Shown: piece by piece, positions 35,436-46,825 of the stretch
Layout: each line of letters opens with the position of its first letter
Numbering within the stretch: position 1 is the stretch's first letter
DNA from: Paramacrobiotus metropolitanus
Taxonomy: Eukaryota > Tardigrada > Eutardigrada > Parachela > Macrobiotidae
NCBI RefSeq assembly: GCF_019649055.1
Contig: NW_026570221.1
Coordinates: 2,232,001-2,296,000 of the forward strand
Length of the DNA stretch: 64,000 nt
Reading direction: 5' to 3'
Position numbers and translations under genes: made by a program
Notes under the pieces: generated by a model
The model's database searches: none
Told to the model about the DNA's origin: nothing
The model's input: only the letters and a program-made list of their open reading frames with translations

Positions 35436-36331
35436 AGGTAAATACGCGAAACGTGTTAGCCCCGCGGAAATTGTTTTCATGACTGATTTAACGGATGACA
35501 AGTGCAGATACTGCTAACACAAAAATTTGTACAGGAAATATTTGCTCGCATTCCGCATAAATGCGCTGTACAATGACCGATGCTCATGAAAAGTTACTTC
35601 ACAATACCTAATACATACAGTGTTCAAATAAACCGTTTTCTATATCACAAAAACACGTGACGATAATGTAGCGCTGAAGAGGAAATTCTGTGCGCGCTTT
35701 TTCTATCTGCTCAGTGTTCTGCATTGGAGCATCACCTGATTTATTACATCTTTGAATCGTACAGCAAAAAAAAATTTTCGCCGCCCCAAAGAAGCACTGA
35801 ATAGTTGGCCGACTTTGCGGTGTCAGTTAGGCGGAACTTTTTGGGCCGCTGCGGCAACGCGCACGCGATCATTGACGTAGCAAATTAAAACAACGTCCAG
35901 TATACAGAAATGACAGCAACGCCCTGGATAGTCCGGAACTATCTAAAGCCGTTGCAATCTTCTCTGTATATGTATCATACAATGTATACGGAAACCGCGG
36001 CAGTGGCATTGCCCGTTATCCAGTCGTGTGGCGGTGGCTTGTACAAAATAAAACTATGCTTCCAGTAGCGAATAAGCGATTTACGGAGTGCCAATGGCCG
36101 GTATAGTCCACAGATAATTAGTTCCCATTTGCGTATCAGTTTATTCCTTTAATTAATCGAACATCAGTACCGCACCAATTTACGACAGTAATGATTAATC
36201 TTATACAAGCGGTTGTTTAAATAACGCGGTCGAAAAATGGGAAGAAACTTAACCGCCAGAGAATGCACGTAGCGCTTACATACTTGTTCGATACTCGTAT
36301 ACTGAGTAGGAGTGCGATGAAACATCCACAA

Positions 36332-36370
36332 TTACAAAAGGCCGATAAAAGCTCTATCGGCCTTTTGTAA
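36332..36370. repeat. perfect hairpin
   Basis: TTACAAAAGGCCGATA and its exact complement separated by 7 bases. Weak pairing extends a few bases outward. Confidence 0.8.
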
Positions 36371-36449
36371 CTGTTGTGTTCGGCCAGGTTTGAATTCCCA
36401 TGCTGTGTATGCAAAACACAGCAAATTAATGGTTTACCTGCTACCGAGA

Positions 36450-38500
36450 TGAAACTATTAAACTATTAAAAATTATCGATTATCTTGATTATCGTGTATT
36501 CGTGGTAGCGATCAGATGTTTCTTTTTAAATACGTGTCTGCGTATGCATATTTGCAGTACAACGAATATTAAGTCTGTCGCTGTATATCACAAGGAGCGG
36601 AAAACCTACTAAAAAATACAATGTTATGTGGCATAAGTGTGAAATTCTAAATAATCTGACCGCGAAGAGCGCACAATGAAAGACGTACATATCGGAAAAG
36701 CTCAAAAAAACGACCGGCATTTACACGATATATACTATATTTAGGACGAAAACGATAACCTTTTCCTCACTTGTATCATACCGGGCCCAAATTCTCCGTA
36801 GATTTTTTTTACAACCATGCCGTGGGTTCGTCGGACTCATAAGTCGGCGGAAAAGAGGATGCTACCCAGTTTTTTAAGCAGTATATGCAAACCTGACGGA
36901 AATCACAAGAGGAAAAGTCTGACCTAATAACAACTTTCACCCGCTTTTTTTCTATTCTGCCGTAAAGACATTCACTGCTCCTTTTTACCGAATTAATTGT
37001 GGCTGTACTGCACGATACTTAGCGGGTGTTTTCTATCTGCTTGCGCCTGTTCTGTGGTAAACCACGGTAATTTCTTTTCCCATAAAGAAACAGCATACCC
37101 GGCTTTATTGCTTGCTTGTTTGTTGTGCCGATATTAGGACTTTAGTTCTGCAGGTAGGATAGCTCTGAAACTATGATATTACACAAAAAAAATCACGAAA
37201 TAATAAATTCCGTGCCTGTTTTTTCTGCCTGTTTCTGGTGTGTTCAATCTACTGGAGCATTGTGCTTTCAGATTGCTTGATTTTTCTAAAGGTAACCCAA
37301 AACATATTTTTCGTGGCCGCAAGACAAGTTTTTAATCTCTCGGACAGGAAATTGTGTCCTGGTGTGGCAACGCGCGTGCTTGATCATACCTCGTAATTCA
37401 CAAAGGAAGTTTAAACACCAGCCGATATGTATTTTGAACTGGACCAAACCACTGTTGCATGCATTGCACATTACAGTTTGCGTAGTGCCCGCAACAGTGG
37501 CATGGTCTATTGTCCATGGTCGTCCAACATGGGCTAGTGCATGCTAAAATTACGATCTCAGTAGTGATTCGGGAGCTATTTGTAGATACAAACATCAGGC
37601 AATATTCCGTATTTTCGTATCAATTACTGTAAATCCTTTGACCAAACATCACTGCCAAAAAATTTACGGCAGGAAATGCATGCAGGCGCTTACTTGGTAT
37701 AAGATAAATCGCAAAAATCAAAGGAACTAAACCACCCTAACTGCACATTGGGCCGACCTAGGCGTGCGACTGCATGCATGCTGTGCGCGAGTATGATAAA
37801 TGTTCACAGATACACAGGTCATCAATTGTCAACGATCATGTTTCCATTTAGTACACTCCCGCGCTAATACGAGTACAACTTAACGTGTTACTGCTTGTTA
37901 TACAGTAATTACAGGCTGCACTCCTAACATAATTTAGTTACTAAGGACTATTATGGTCAACGCATAGCCACTTCGTACTAGGTCAATTATACCGTTAGTT
38001 TACCGAGTACAAAAGTCACTATTGCGAGTTAAATGAAACTTCCGATTTGTACGATATACCACGACCTCTGCCATATTTCCGTGGTAATCAGAACTTCAAT
38101 CAGCAGCAGAATCAAATTTCAACTCATAAAAGCGTATTTTTTCGTGCATATTGGAGTTTCCCTAACTAAGGATCTAGTGTTTTAGAATATTAAATATTCC
38201 GGCTTCAAAATGGGAAATTTATTTGTCCAATTACGTATTATTAATAATGGATCAGTATCAATTTCTATCAATTTATTTTCTAATGCCGCACATGTTAATT
38301 AAGCGCCCGGAAAAATTGCGGGCAGGTCGCACTTTCGACAAATTATTTGGCTGAAAGATAATCAATCGTCCTTAACTAACAAAATTTTTCCACCGATAAC
38401 CAACTGGCGCAGCTCTCTTCGTGTACGTAAATACAGATATTTAGTATACTAGATGAATAGATTTATGCATTTGTCACGTTGTGCGGTTGCAAGCAAAGTA
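36450..38500. repeat. long non-coding repeat, copy C
   Basis: Follows copy A from its first landmark (GAAAGACGTAC near 36676) through AAACCACGGTAATTTC (37060), the conserved dyad (37440-37507), the TTTCCATTTAGTACACTC block (about 37848) and the CAAAAGTCACTATTGC block (38008). It lacks the TTAA-flanked insertion, so it serves as a related empty site. Confidence 0.6.
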
Positions 38501-39000
38501 GGCCGCCGAATGTGGAAACAGGTGCTGGCATAATGGACGGACGTTGCATGTCATAAAATCAAAAACTTTCCCCGTTTTAGCAAGTCTGGTTACGAAGAAT
38601 GATAAGTGTATTCAAAAGCTTTTACTATTTATTACTGATTTACTTTTTTAATTTTCGCTACAAGTACAGACTGTAGAAACAACTGCAAATACGAAAACGT
38701 TTTGTGCATCTCAAAAGGGCACATTGCACGGTAGAAAGAAAAAATTACGGGAATAATCTGTACTAGAAACCGTTAATCGCGTTTCTTGGCGAACTTCCTT
38801 GGCCTGATACAAAATAAAGTAAAATTAAAATATTAATTGATTATTTAATAGGTGGCATTAGAAAAAATGGGAGTGCGAAGAGGAGAGTTGTTATGACTGC
38901 GCAGGGAAGACAAAAACTGTTCCCACATATGTCTGATACTGTGCGATCCTGTGCCCTCCTTTGAAGCTGTTTTGCCACGTGTACCGTAAAAAATTATATA

Positions 39001-39735
39001 GGGGGAATTCAGTGGCGCACTCTACATCTCCCCTGCACTGCTCCAGTCATCCGTATGGACTGCCACGTTATGGCTGAACAGGGGTTTTCAAAGCGCTGCA
39101 TTTATACCTGCACATTGTTGCAGGTACTGTACATACCGCGTACGGCGCAATGATAATCAACCAAGTGCTGCAATCACTGCAGAATTTGAATTTTGTTGTG
39201 CGTCGCACAGGCAGAATCCCTGAAGTGTGCTCGAATCTGGTTCAAAACGGAACATTTATCACATAAAATGATTCCCGTAACTTATTCTTCATTGTGCAAC
39301 CAAAGTTGCCCAGAAGAAACCACTTTTTCGCCCGAAAATCGAAAATCAAAAGATTGGACGATTTCGAAAACTCTCAAAACGTGAGCCAAATCACGGTGCC
39401 ACACCGGGCGGTGCCACCTGCGTCACGCGCCGGATGTCCACAGAATTTGTTTTTCCAACAATAATGTTAATAATTGTTAAGAACTCAGTACAATTCGGAT
39501 TTTAATTGATAAGCTCATCTCAAAAGTTTTGTTCGTTATTAATATTTCGATGAATATGCAATCCGCATTAGTAAAATGAATAAATTAATAAAATTTGCAC
39601 GGTAGATGTACCTGCATCAATGTGCTGGTATAAATGTGGCGCGTTTTAAAAGCCCTGTTCAGCCATGACGTGAAAGTCCGTACGGATGACTGGAGCAGTA
39701 CAGGGGAGATGTAGAGTGCGACACTGAATTCCCCC
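39001..39735. mobile_element. TA-flanked inverted-repeat element
   Basis: Terminal inverted repeats of about 130 bases begin GGGGGAATTCAGTG and end with the complement. TA lies outside each end (38999-39000 and 39736-39737), and the palindromic TATA context extends two bases further. The interior has no transposase frame. The flanks together match a continuous site in the related repeat near 31207-31240 (GTACCGTAAGAAACTAAG), so it inserted into the long repeat family. Confidence 0.7.
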
Positions 39736-39779
39736 TATATGTAGATTACTTACACAACACGACCAAACCCACAAGAACC

Positions 39780-41900
39780 AGTCTGAACAATCAACTCCAA
39801 AGTGGTGAGGTACCGCGAAAATAACGCTACTCCAAACTACAAATAAAATGGTGAGGTACCGCGAAAAGCTGCAGCTTGTATCTCACGGGCTGGACCAGGA
39901 CACTGCTACGAACACTGAACCTTACAGTTGAAAAATTCGCAGCAGTGGCGTTGTCCAGCCGTGCAAGCGGTGGCTATGATAAATGAACGTTTTCTCCTTC
40001 GTGCTACACAACGGGGAATATTGCTGGCAGTATTCTCCGTTATGTCAAACGTAGGAGCATTATTTGGCGCGGAATCCCATAATGATCTTGATTGTCAAGC
40101 CTCACGACAGATACTACTGAATCGTTCAATCAGAACTTCAGCATAACGCTGAGGAATAAGCATAGAAAACATACGCCTTTGACGCTAGTTCACAACAACT
40201 GCATAAACACTTGATAACGCCGGTGAGTACTACTGCATATGTATACGTACGTAACTGCACATCACGTAGCAGGTAAGGTAACGAAACTCGGGATGGTGCA
40301 AAGCACAAATGGTAGCAGCAATTGATGTATAAATACTTCGAAATGCCAGGATAAAATTCTGGGGGTTTTTGTATTTATCAAGTAGCAGTACACGCATTTT
40401 TCCGTAGCAATTAGACCGTTCGTGTTGGTAATACGCGACCGACAAAATCAACCGTCGGAAAAGGCACATTCTTCCAACCTTACAGTAGCTAGCTTGTAAG
40501 GTGTACGATTAGAATCGCTGGAAAAAATTTTCAAACCAAGTACTACTGCTGTAATTTTTCTACTACCGATCGTGTATACGGTATACACAATCCGGAGTAC
40601 GACAACTACAGTAAGTACCTCCAGTCGGTTTTGGTGTACAGTTTACCATTTAATTTAAAGACCTAGCTCCCGTACAATGCAACGTGTTATTCCTTATTAT
40701 ATTCGCTCCTCTGTATAATACAATTTATAAACTTTAGACACATGCCGCTGTTTACTCTTATACTGAGGTCACGGCATCGCACCAATAAATAAGACTTCCG
40801 CTATGTGCGATGTACAGAGTATGTTTTCATAGTTGTGGACAGTCTCTATAAAATTTCCATATCAGTCTGTGCAGTAAGATTTTCCACCCAAAAAAATGGG
40901 TGAAAATTCTGCCAATTTGTTTTTTATTAAGCATCTGAATGTATTGTATTAGACAACGAGGCTTTCACGAAGCAGAATCATGAATTTTGTGTATTTTTTT
41001 TACATGCAAGCGCCTCACTTGTGGCGTTTCTTCTCCTGGTAACCAACTAACACACCGAATTGCACTGACAAGTGCTTTGTAATTTTCTGGACGGAAAGCA
41101 GGCGCTTGGTAACCGCTTGGTTTTGCTCTTCTGATCACTTCCATTTCGACATGCCCCAGCCCGCTACCTGACAGTCGACCTATCAGTACTGCCGGTAGCC
41201 GGCTAGCTGGCCGCGTTACGCTATGATGGAATGATCGTGTTACGCTATTTGTCGGAATGTGTGTACCAAAAATCCTGCCCGCGCTTGAGCGATTACTTTC
41301 GCTCATTCCGATGTGCGTACAGCAATCTGGTAGAATCGGTAGCGCTCCCTCTTCGTGGTATTGTTTCCAGACGGTTAATGTCTGAACACATTTAGGCTGA
41401 TAAGCAATCAGGGTTATTATAAGTGCAACAGAATATAATCATATTCCGTACCCCGGTTTTTATATGATTTGAACCTAAGTTGTACATGGAATCCCAACAG
41501 AAATGAGCCGGCAGTTCGAATCACCGGAAGTGCATTGCGGAGCGATAACAGCCAAAACTGTACTCAAGGGGTTAGCACTCGAGTGCTAACCCCTTGAGTA
41601 CAGTTTTGTAACAGGTTATAGAATCAGATAAATAATATTGCAGTATATAGGCTGCGGTGTACAGCCGGTGCAGCTGGCAGAAATAAGCTTAGTTTTTCGA
41701 GAAAGCCACAGAATAGGCTGCCGTGAACGTCAGCTGCCTTTTTTGGGAATTTGATTAAAATAAACTGAAAGTAGACTGAATTACTTCTCAAAACAAGTAT
41801 TTCATGTCAATTGATCAGTTAATGGGTGACTTTAGAAAAAATGCGGGTGAGTAGGGTATATAGAAATAATAGAATGAGTGCAGTGTGCTGCATAAAGCTT
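39780..41900. repeat. long non-coding repeat, copy D
   Basis: Carries the conserved dyad (39893-39957), the CGACCGACAAAATCAACCGT block (40436), a TTTACCATTTAATTT block (40645), the AATAAATAAGACTTCC block (about 40781) and the CACCGGAAGTGCATTGCGG block (41522). All are in the order seen in copies A and B1. It is interrupted by a 54-base palindrome (41554-41607). Confidence 0.55.
41554..41607. repeat. perfect 54-base palindrome with no spacer
   Basis: AAAACTGTACTCAAGGGG and onward to the centre CTCGAG, then the exact complement. Copy A of the surrounding repeat lacks it at the matching place (about 30235-30260), so it is an insertion or a local rearrangement. Confidence 0.9.
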
Positions 41901-42441
41901 ATCTGCATGTAGGTACTCTGTACATCGATTTATATGCATCTTGCAGTCTGGCATTGTATGCCAGGAAATTGGTAAAGTTACTAACGAGGTACACATGCAA
42001 AACTGATAATCGAAGTTTGCGTTTACTCGCTAACTTGTTTTAACGATGCGAGAGAAACGCCGGCAAGAGCTGCTCCCTCTTTCTGCACAGAACATCAATG
42101 ATTAGCCGCCGGGACTTTGAGCGAGCCGACGGATGTTTTTCTCCTCCTTCCTGGAATGTACCACAAACGTGTGTGCCAGCGAATCGCCTGCCTTTCCTGT
42201 TTGCGTACGGTGTGCAAACGGCCATTTTTCCTACGGACTACCTAGCCGTCAGTCTTATCTTATGCTGGCCCAGTTGCATTTATCAAATTTGTGTTTTCGG
42301 CATGTGCGTGTCTTTTGCCTGTTATCCTTAATTCTTGTTTGTGTCAGAGTTGGATGTTGATCATTGAAAGTTAACGCTTGTAATATTCCTTTTAGTGATT
42401 GATTAATGAATGATTCAATCTCAATTTGAACGTTTGTAATC

Positions 42442-45400
42442 ATGACCGGACGGCGCGGTAGGAGATTTAATGCGCCTGGACCACCTGTGACACGGCCAGC
42501 TCGCGGCATTCCGCGTGCGCGCGCGAACCCTGTTGCCCGCCCGACGGCAACTGGCGGAAGTTTTAGCGCGGGAAGCACAGGAGACCTGGATGCTCAGATT
42601 GCCATGGCAAGGCAGCACCTGCAGTCACTATTAGCGCAGAAGGACGCGGACGTCATCCCTGTCCTGCCGACATCAGAGGCACCACCATCACAGCCTCCAC
42701 AGCCACCACCGACGGAAACTAATTCTGCCACCACCGACGGAAACTACACTATGCTAATTCAGCTCATGATGAATCAGCAGAATCAACTTGCCCAGCTTAC
42801 TCAGAGAGTCAACGAAGCCCAGGCGACGCCATCCACCAGCACTGGAGCGAGTAACAGTAAGAAACCGCCACCGTTACCGGCTGGGTTCCCAATTGTCAGT
42901 TAGAAAAGTCTTGAACTGTACGATCTCACGGTGAACGTTGACTTAGATAAGCTGCTTAGAGCGAACACCATCATGTCACCGATTCAGGGAGAAGCTAAAT
43001 TTGAGATTAGAGATGGAAACTTTATTCTTTCTGATTCGAAGCCTAAGAAAATCACAATTACTTCGTTCACTCTGTGGAACGAAGCGTTTATTGTGTTTCG
43101 CCGTGTGCGCAGTTATTACCATCCCGCTCTTCAGCAACCGCTCGACTCTTATCATACCATTATAACTGAAATGGCGGGTGTCTACCTGCCGCCGGTGTGG
43201 TTGGAGTATGATAAGACTTTTCGTGCCTGCCGCATCCGTGATGTCACTAACCATGATCAATGGAACCTGCTGGACCGAAACCTGCTGGACCGCTGTATAG
43301 CCCGACATCCGCTTAGAGCTCATCTGCCGTTGTGTCGCGACTGCAGCATTGCGGACCATACGGATCAAGACTGCCCGAAAAAGCTCCAGATTACTGCACA
43401 CGGTCAAAAAGACGCAAAGGGGGATCGGCCCTTTCGACACATCCCGCCAGACCTGTGCAGAAACTGGAACAACGGGAGATGCACCAACGGGTCAAATTGC
43501 CGATTCAAACATTTGTGTGGAACATGCAGGGCGGCCGACCACACCGTTCACGAGCACGATTCAGCCCAGCAGAAGCCTGCCAGTAGTATCAACGCCAAGG
43601 CCGGAAGTGGCGACGCCCGTTTCCGTCGAGAGGCTCGCTGAATTACTGGTAAAGCATAATGACCGCGATTCTGTGTGTTTCCTTCTACAGGGTTTCAGGT
43701 TTGGTTTCGCCATCGGCTACGACGGCCCGCAGATTCGCCGATTTAAAGCTAACGCACGTTCAGCTCTACTTGACCCGCATGTCATCACGGTGATGATCAC
43801 CAAAGAATTACAGGCTAACCACACAAAGGGCCCGTTTCCTGTGGAACCGCATCCGCATTTCGTCGTAAATCCGCTCGGCCTGCGCCCAAAAAAAAACCAT
43901 CAGGCCACCGGGTGATAATGGACCTGTCGCAGCCTTTCGGATTCAGCGTAAACGATTTTATCTCAAAAGATAAGTATTCGCTTACTTATGTAGGCGTAGA
44001 CGATGCAGTGAAAATGGTAATGTTCCATGGTCGCGGATCGTTAATGGCAAAAGTTGACATTCAAAATGCGTTCCGTAATCTACCTGTCAGACAGGCAGAC
44101 TGGCATTTGTTGGGATACGTATGGGATGGACAGTTCTATTATGACGTAGTAGTCCCGTTCGGCTTACGGTCAGGCCCGCTTTTATTCGATACGTTCGCTC
44201 GCATGCTAGAGTGGATATTTAAAAAATGCACTAGTAGCGATACGTTTCTGCATTTTCTTGACGATTTTTTCATGTGCGATAAAGCAGCGAGTTTAGCATG
44301 TGGGAGGTTGGTGATGCAGGTACAGTCAGTGTGTAAGTATCTGGGTGTTCCGATTAATGAGAAAAAGCTAGTAGGCCCAGCTACCACAATTGAATTTTTG
44401 GGTATTAAGATCAACAGTGAAAACTTCACGCTGTCAGTATCTGCCGCACGTTTAGCAGAGTTGACTGCGTTGCTCGAAAATTTTTCCGCATGTACGCAGT
44501 GCACAAAACGTGAACTCTTGAGTTTGATTGGCAAGTTGTCGTTTGTGACGAAATGTATACCAGCAAGCCGAATTTTTCTGAGACGTATGATTGAGCTGAG
44601 CTGTAAGGTGAACCGGCTATTTCACAGGATAACATTGACGGACGGATTCCGTCGTGATATTGCGTGGTGGAGAGAGTTCTTACCGGCTTGGAACTGGACG
44701 GCCGGTTTTGTACAACCAGAATGGTTGCCGGCAAGTGTATTACATTTATACACTGACGCGGCAGGCTCGATAGGTTTTGGTGGCGCGCTGGTTAATGAAT
44801 GGTTTCAGGGAGCATGGCCAGCATGGCTGCTTAAAGTGAACCCACTGATAACGTTCCTCGAAATGTAAATGATCTACGTAGCGTGTGTTGTTTGGAGTGA
44901 AAGACTGTACGGAAAACGAGTGCTTTTTCATTGGGATAATACAGGGACAGCTCAGACATGGTCAGCTGGCAGTTGTAGAAACCCGGCGGTGATGGAGCTT
45001 ATACGCAGAATTCATTTCGTTACGGCGCGGTTTAATTTTGTTATCAGAATTGCACACATCGCGGGCATTGATAATAGCATTGCTGGTGCATTGTCTCGAT
45101 TTCAGCTGCAACGCTTTCGCCAACTCCATCCTTCAGCAAACAACAACGGCATAGCAGTACCGGATTTGCTAACACGACTGAAACCATTTCTCACTGGAAA
45201 GGAGCCTCCCATAACACCCTCGGTCCAGGTGACCTTTTCGCCGCCGGAGTGGCTACTTCTACCCAAAGAGCTTACTCAAATGGAGAGCGAAGCTTCGAGC
45301 AGTTTTGCAGATCAGTCATGAAACAACCATGGCCAGCCACTCCGGAAACAGTTGAACCGGATCAACGACTTCCGGTCACTTCCCAGCTAGTAAGACGCCT

Positions 45401-46240
45401 TCCAAGCCGATTACACCTTACCTTCCCTACACAATACGACCAACAGATGATTTGGGCCGCATTCACGATGGCTCATCATTTCTTGCTGCGCGTTTCGGAA
45501 CTGACATCGCCATCATCAACAACGTTCGAGACTTCTGCCACCCTCCTGCTCCGGGACGTGTGTTGAAATGATACTATGCTCCAGCTCTCCAACAAACAGT
45601 CGAAAACAGACCAGTACAGGAAGGGAGTGACGCTGTCTTTGATTGCTAGCGAAGCTCCTATCATCCACAATGCCTGTATCGCCTATGCACAGCAGCGTCA
45701 GCATCGACAGCCTCCTGATTTGCCCTTTTTCATCCATAGCAGCGGCCGCTTTCTCACGCGTATTGACCTGACGCGGGCACTGAAGACGACCCTTCCTGAT
45801 GGGGAGGACTGCGCCCGCTACTCATCACATTCCTTTCGAATTGGCGGCGCCACTTCGGCCGCCGCCGATGGGCTATCAGCTGAAGCCATATGCGAACGGG
45901 GACGGTGGAAATCGTCCTCGTTCGAGCGTTACATCCGCCCGCAACGTCTGCGCGTACCGTTCTTGTTTGGGGCTCTACCTCACTCGCGCTGCTCTCTCGC
46001 TATGGTACGCTCAGAACCGCACCGGAAGGCAGCCGCAACATCCTGGCCACGTATCAGGATCCATCTCACTCCCTGGCCACGAATCAGGGTATCACATGGC
46101 CACGAATCAGGTGTCTTCGACCCCTGGCCACGAATCAGGGGGTCACCTGGCCGTGCACCAGGTGGCACCGCTCGCGATAACACGTATACGCTCCTTCCGG
46201 TGGCCGAGCATGTTCTGACGTTTTCCACGAGACTCCGCGG
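42442..46240 (+). mobile_element. DIRS-like (tyrosine recombinase) retroelement fossil
   Basis: Parts in order: a low-complexity and nucleocapsid-like region with a CCHC-like and a CCCH-type zinc motif (RNWNNGRCTNGSNCRF), reverse transcriptase (HFLDDFF in the catalytic box), RNase H, and a tyrosine recombinase with HSFRIGGATSAAADG and GRWKSSSFERYI. No integrase and no LTRs were seen, which with the recombinase places it in the DIRS order. It is broken, with roughly four to six breaks beyond the frame overlaps normal for the group. The outer ends are uncertain because I could not trace its inverted terminal repeats. Moderately old. Confidence 0.8.
46042..46165. repeat. short tandem repeat of a TGGCCACGAATCAGG motif
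   Basis: About five copies of a 15-17 base motif at irregular 25-35 base spacing, just beyond the recombinase region of the plus-strand retroelement. It may be a terminal or recombination-site array of that element. Confidence 0.7.
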
Positions 46241-46825
46241 CCGAGCCGAGGCTGGCCATATGCCCCAAAAATCCATGTCGGCGTTTCTCGAATACATCGT
46301 TAATATTTTTCCCGCGCATGTGTGTACAGTACATGCGTGGTTATACATATCTATGATCTGTCTGTACACAAAGCAGCAAAAACTGGAAAAGCATTTACCC
46401 GGTTTTATGAATGCGCAGGAAACAAACACTGCTTAAAAAGATCCGATACAGATTCCGTAAGGGATTCTTCACCAGTACTGATCTATTCAGTAAAATATCA
46501 CCATGCGACTGGATTTTATCATTACAACGAGAAAAATGGAAAACACATCTCTTGTTTTAGTGCAAGCAAGCGTAGAAACACACTGTGCAGAAATCTCACC
46601 TGGGTTCAAACTTTGCCGGTTTCGTCCTTCTTTATAGCATAACGGTACTGCGTGTTCAGTGAGTGTACGAGTGTGCATCGCGGGATATTGTCGGCTCAGA
46701 AGATTTACTTCCTTTTGGGCGTAGCGAACACCAAGACAGTAGCTCTGACCGACATACAACAACACAGTGCGGTTTTAAGCCAACAAAAACAGCAAAACAA
46801 AACCAAACACAAAACAAAGGAAAGC
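46241..46825. other. spacer between two tail-to-tail retroelements
   Basis: No gene was seen. An A/C-rich stretch near 46780-46815 (AAAACAGCAAAACAAAACC-like) borders the minus-strand element. Terminal sequences of one or both elements probably lie here. Confidence 0.35.

Larger units (their letters stand above)
32060..36130. repeat. long non-coding repeat, copy B2, split by a 3 kb insertion
   Basis: The left part carries GAACCACGGTAATTTC (32182). The right part resumes with TGATTTAACGGAT (35486) and ends past the GGCAGTGGCATTGCCC block (about 35998). This is the same order as in copy A, with the fold-back/LINE structure (32405-35435) between them. Confidence 0.5.

Noticed and set aside
44139-44534. 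minus-strand frames across the plus-strand retroelement
   Set aside because: Antisense shadows of the reverse transcriptase region.
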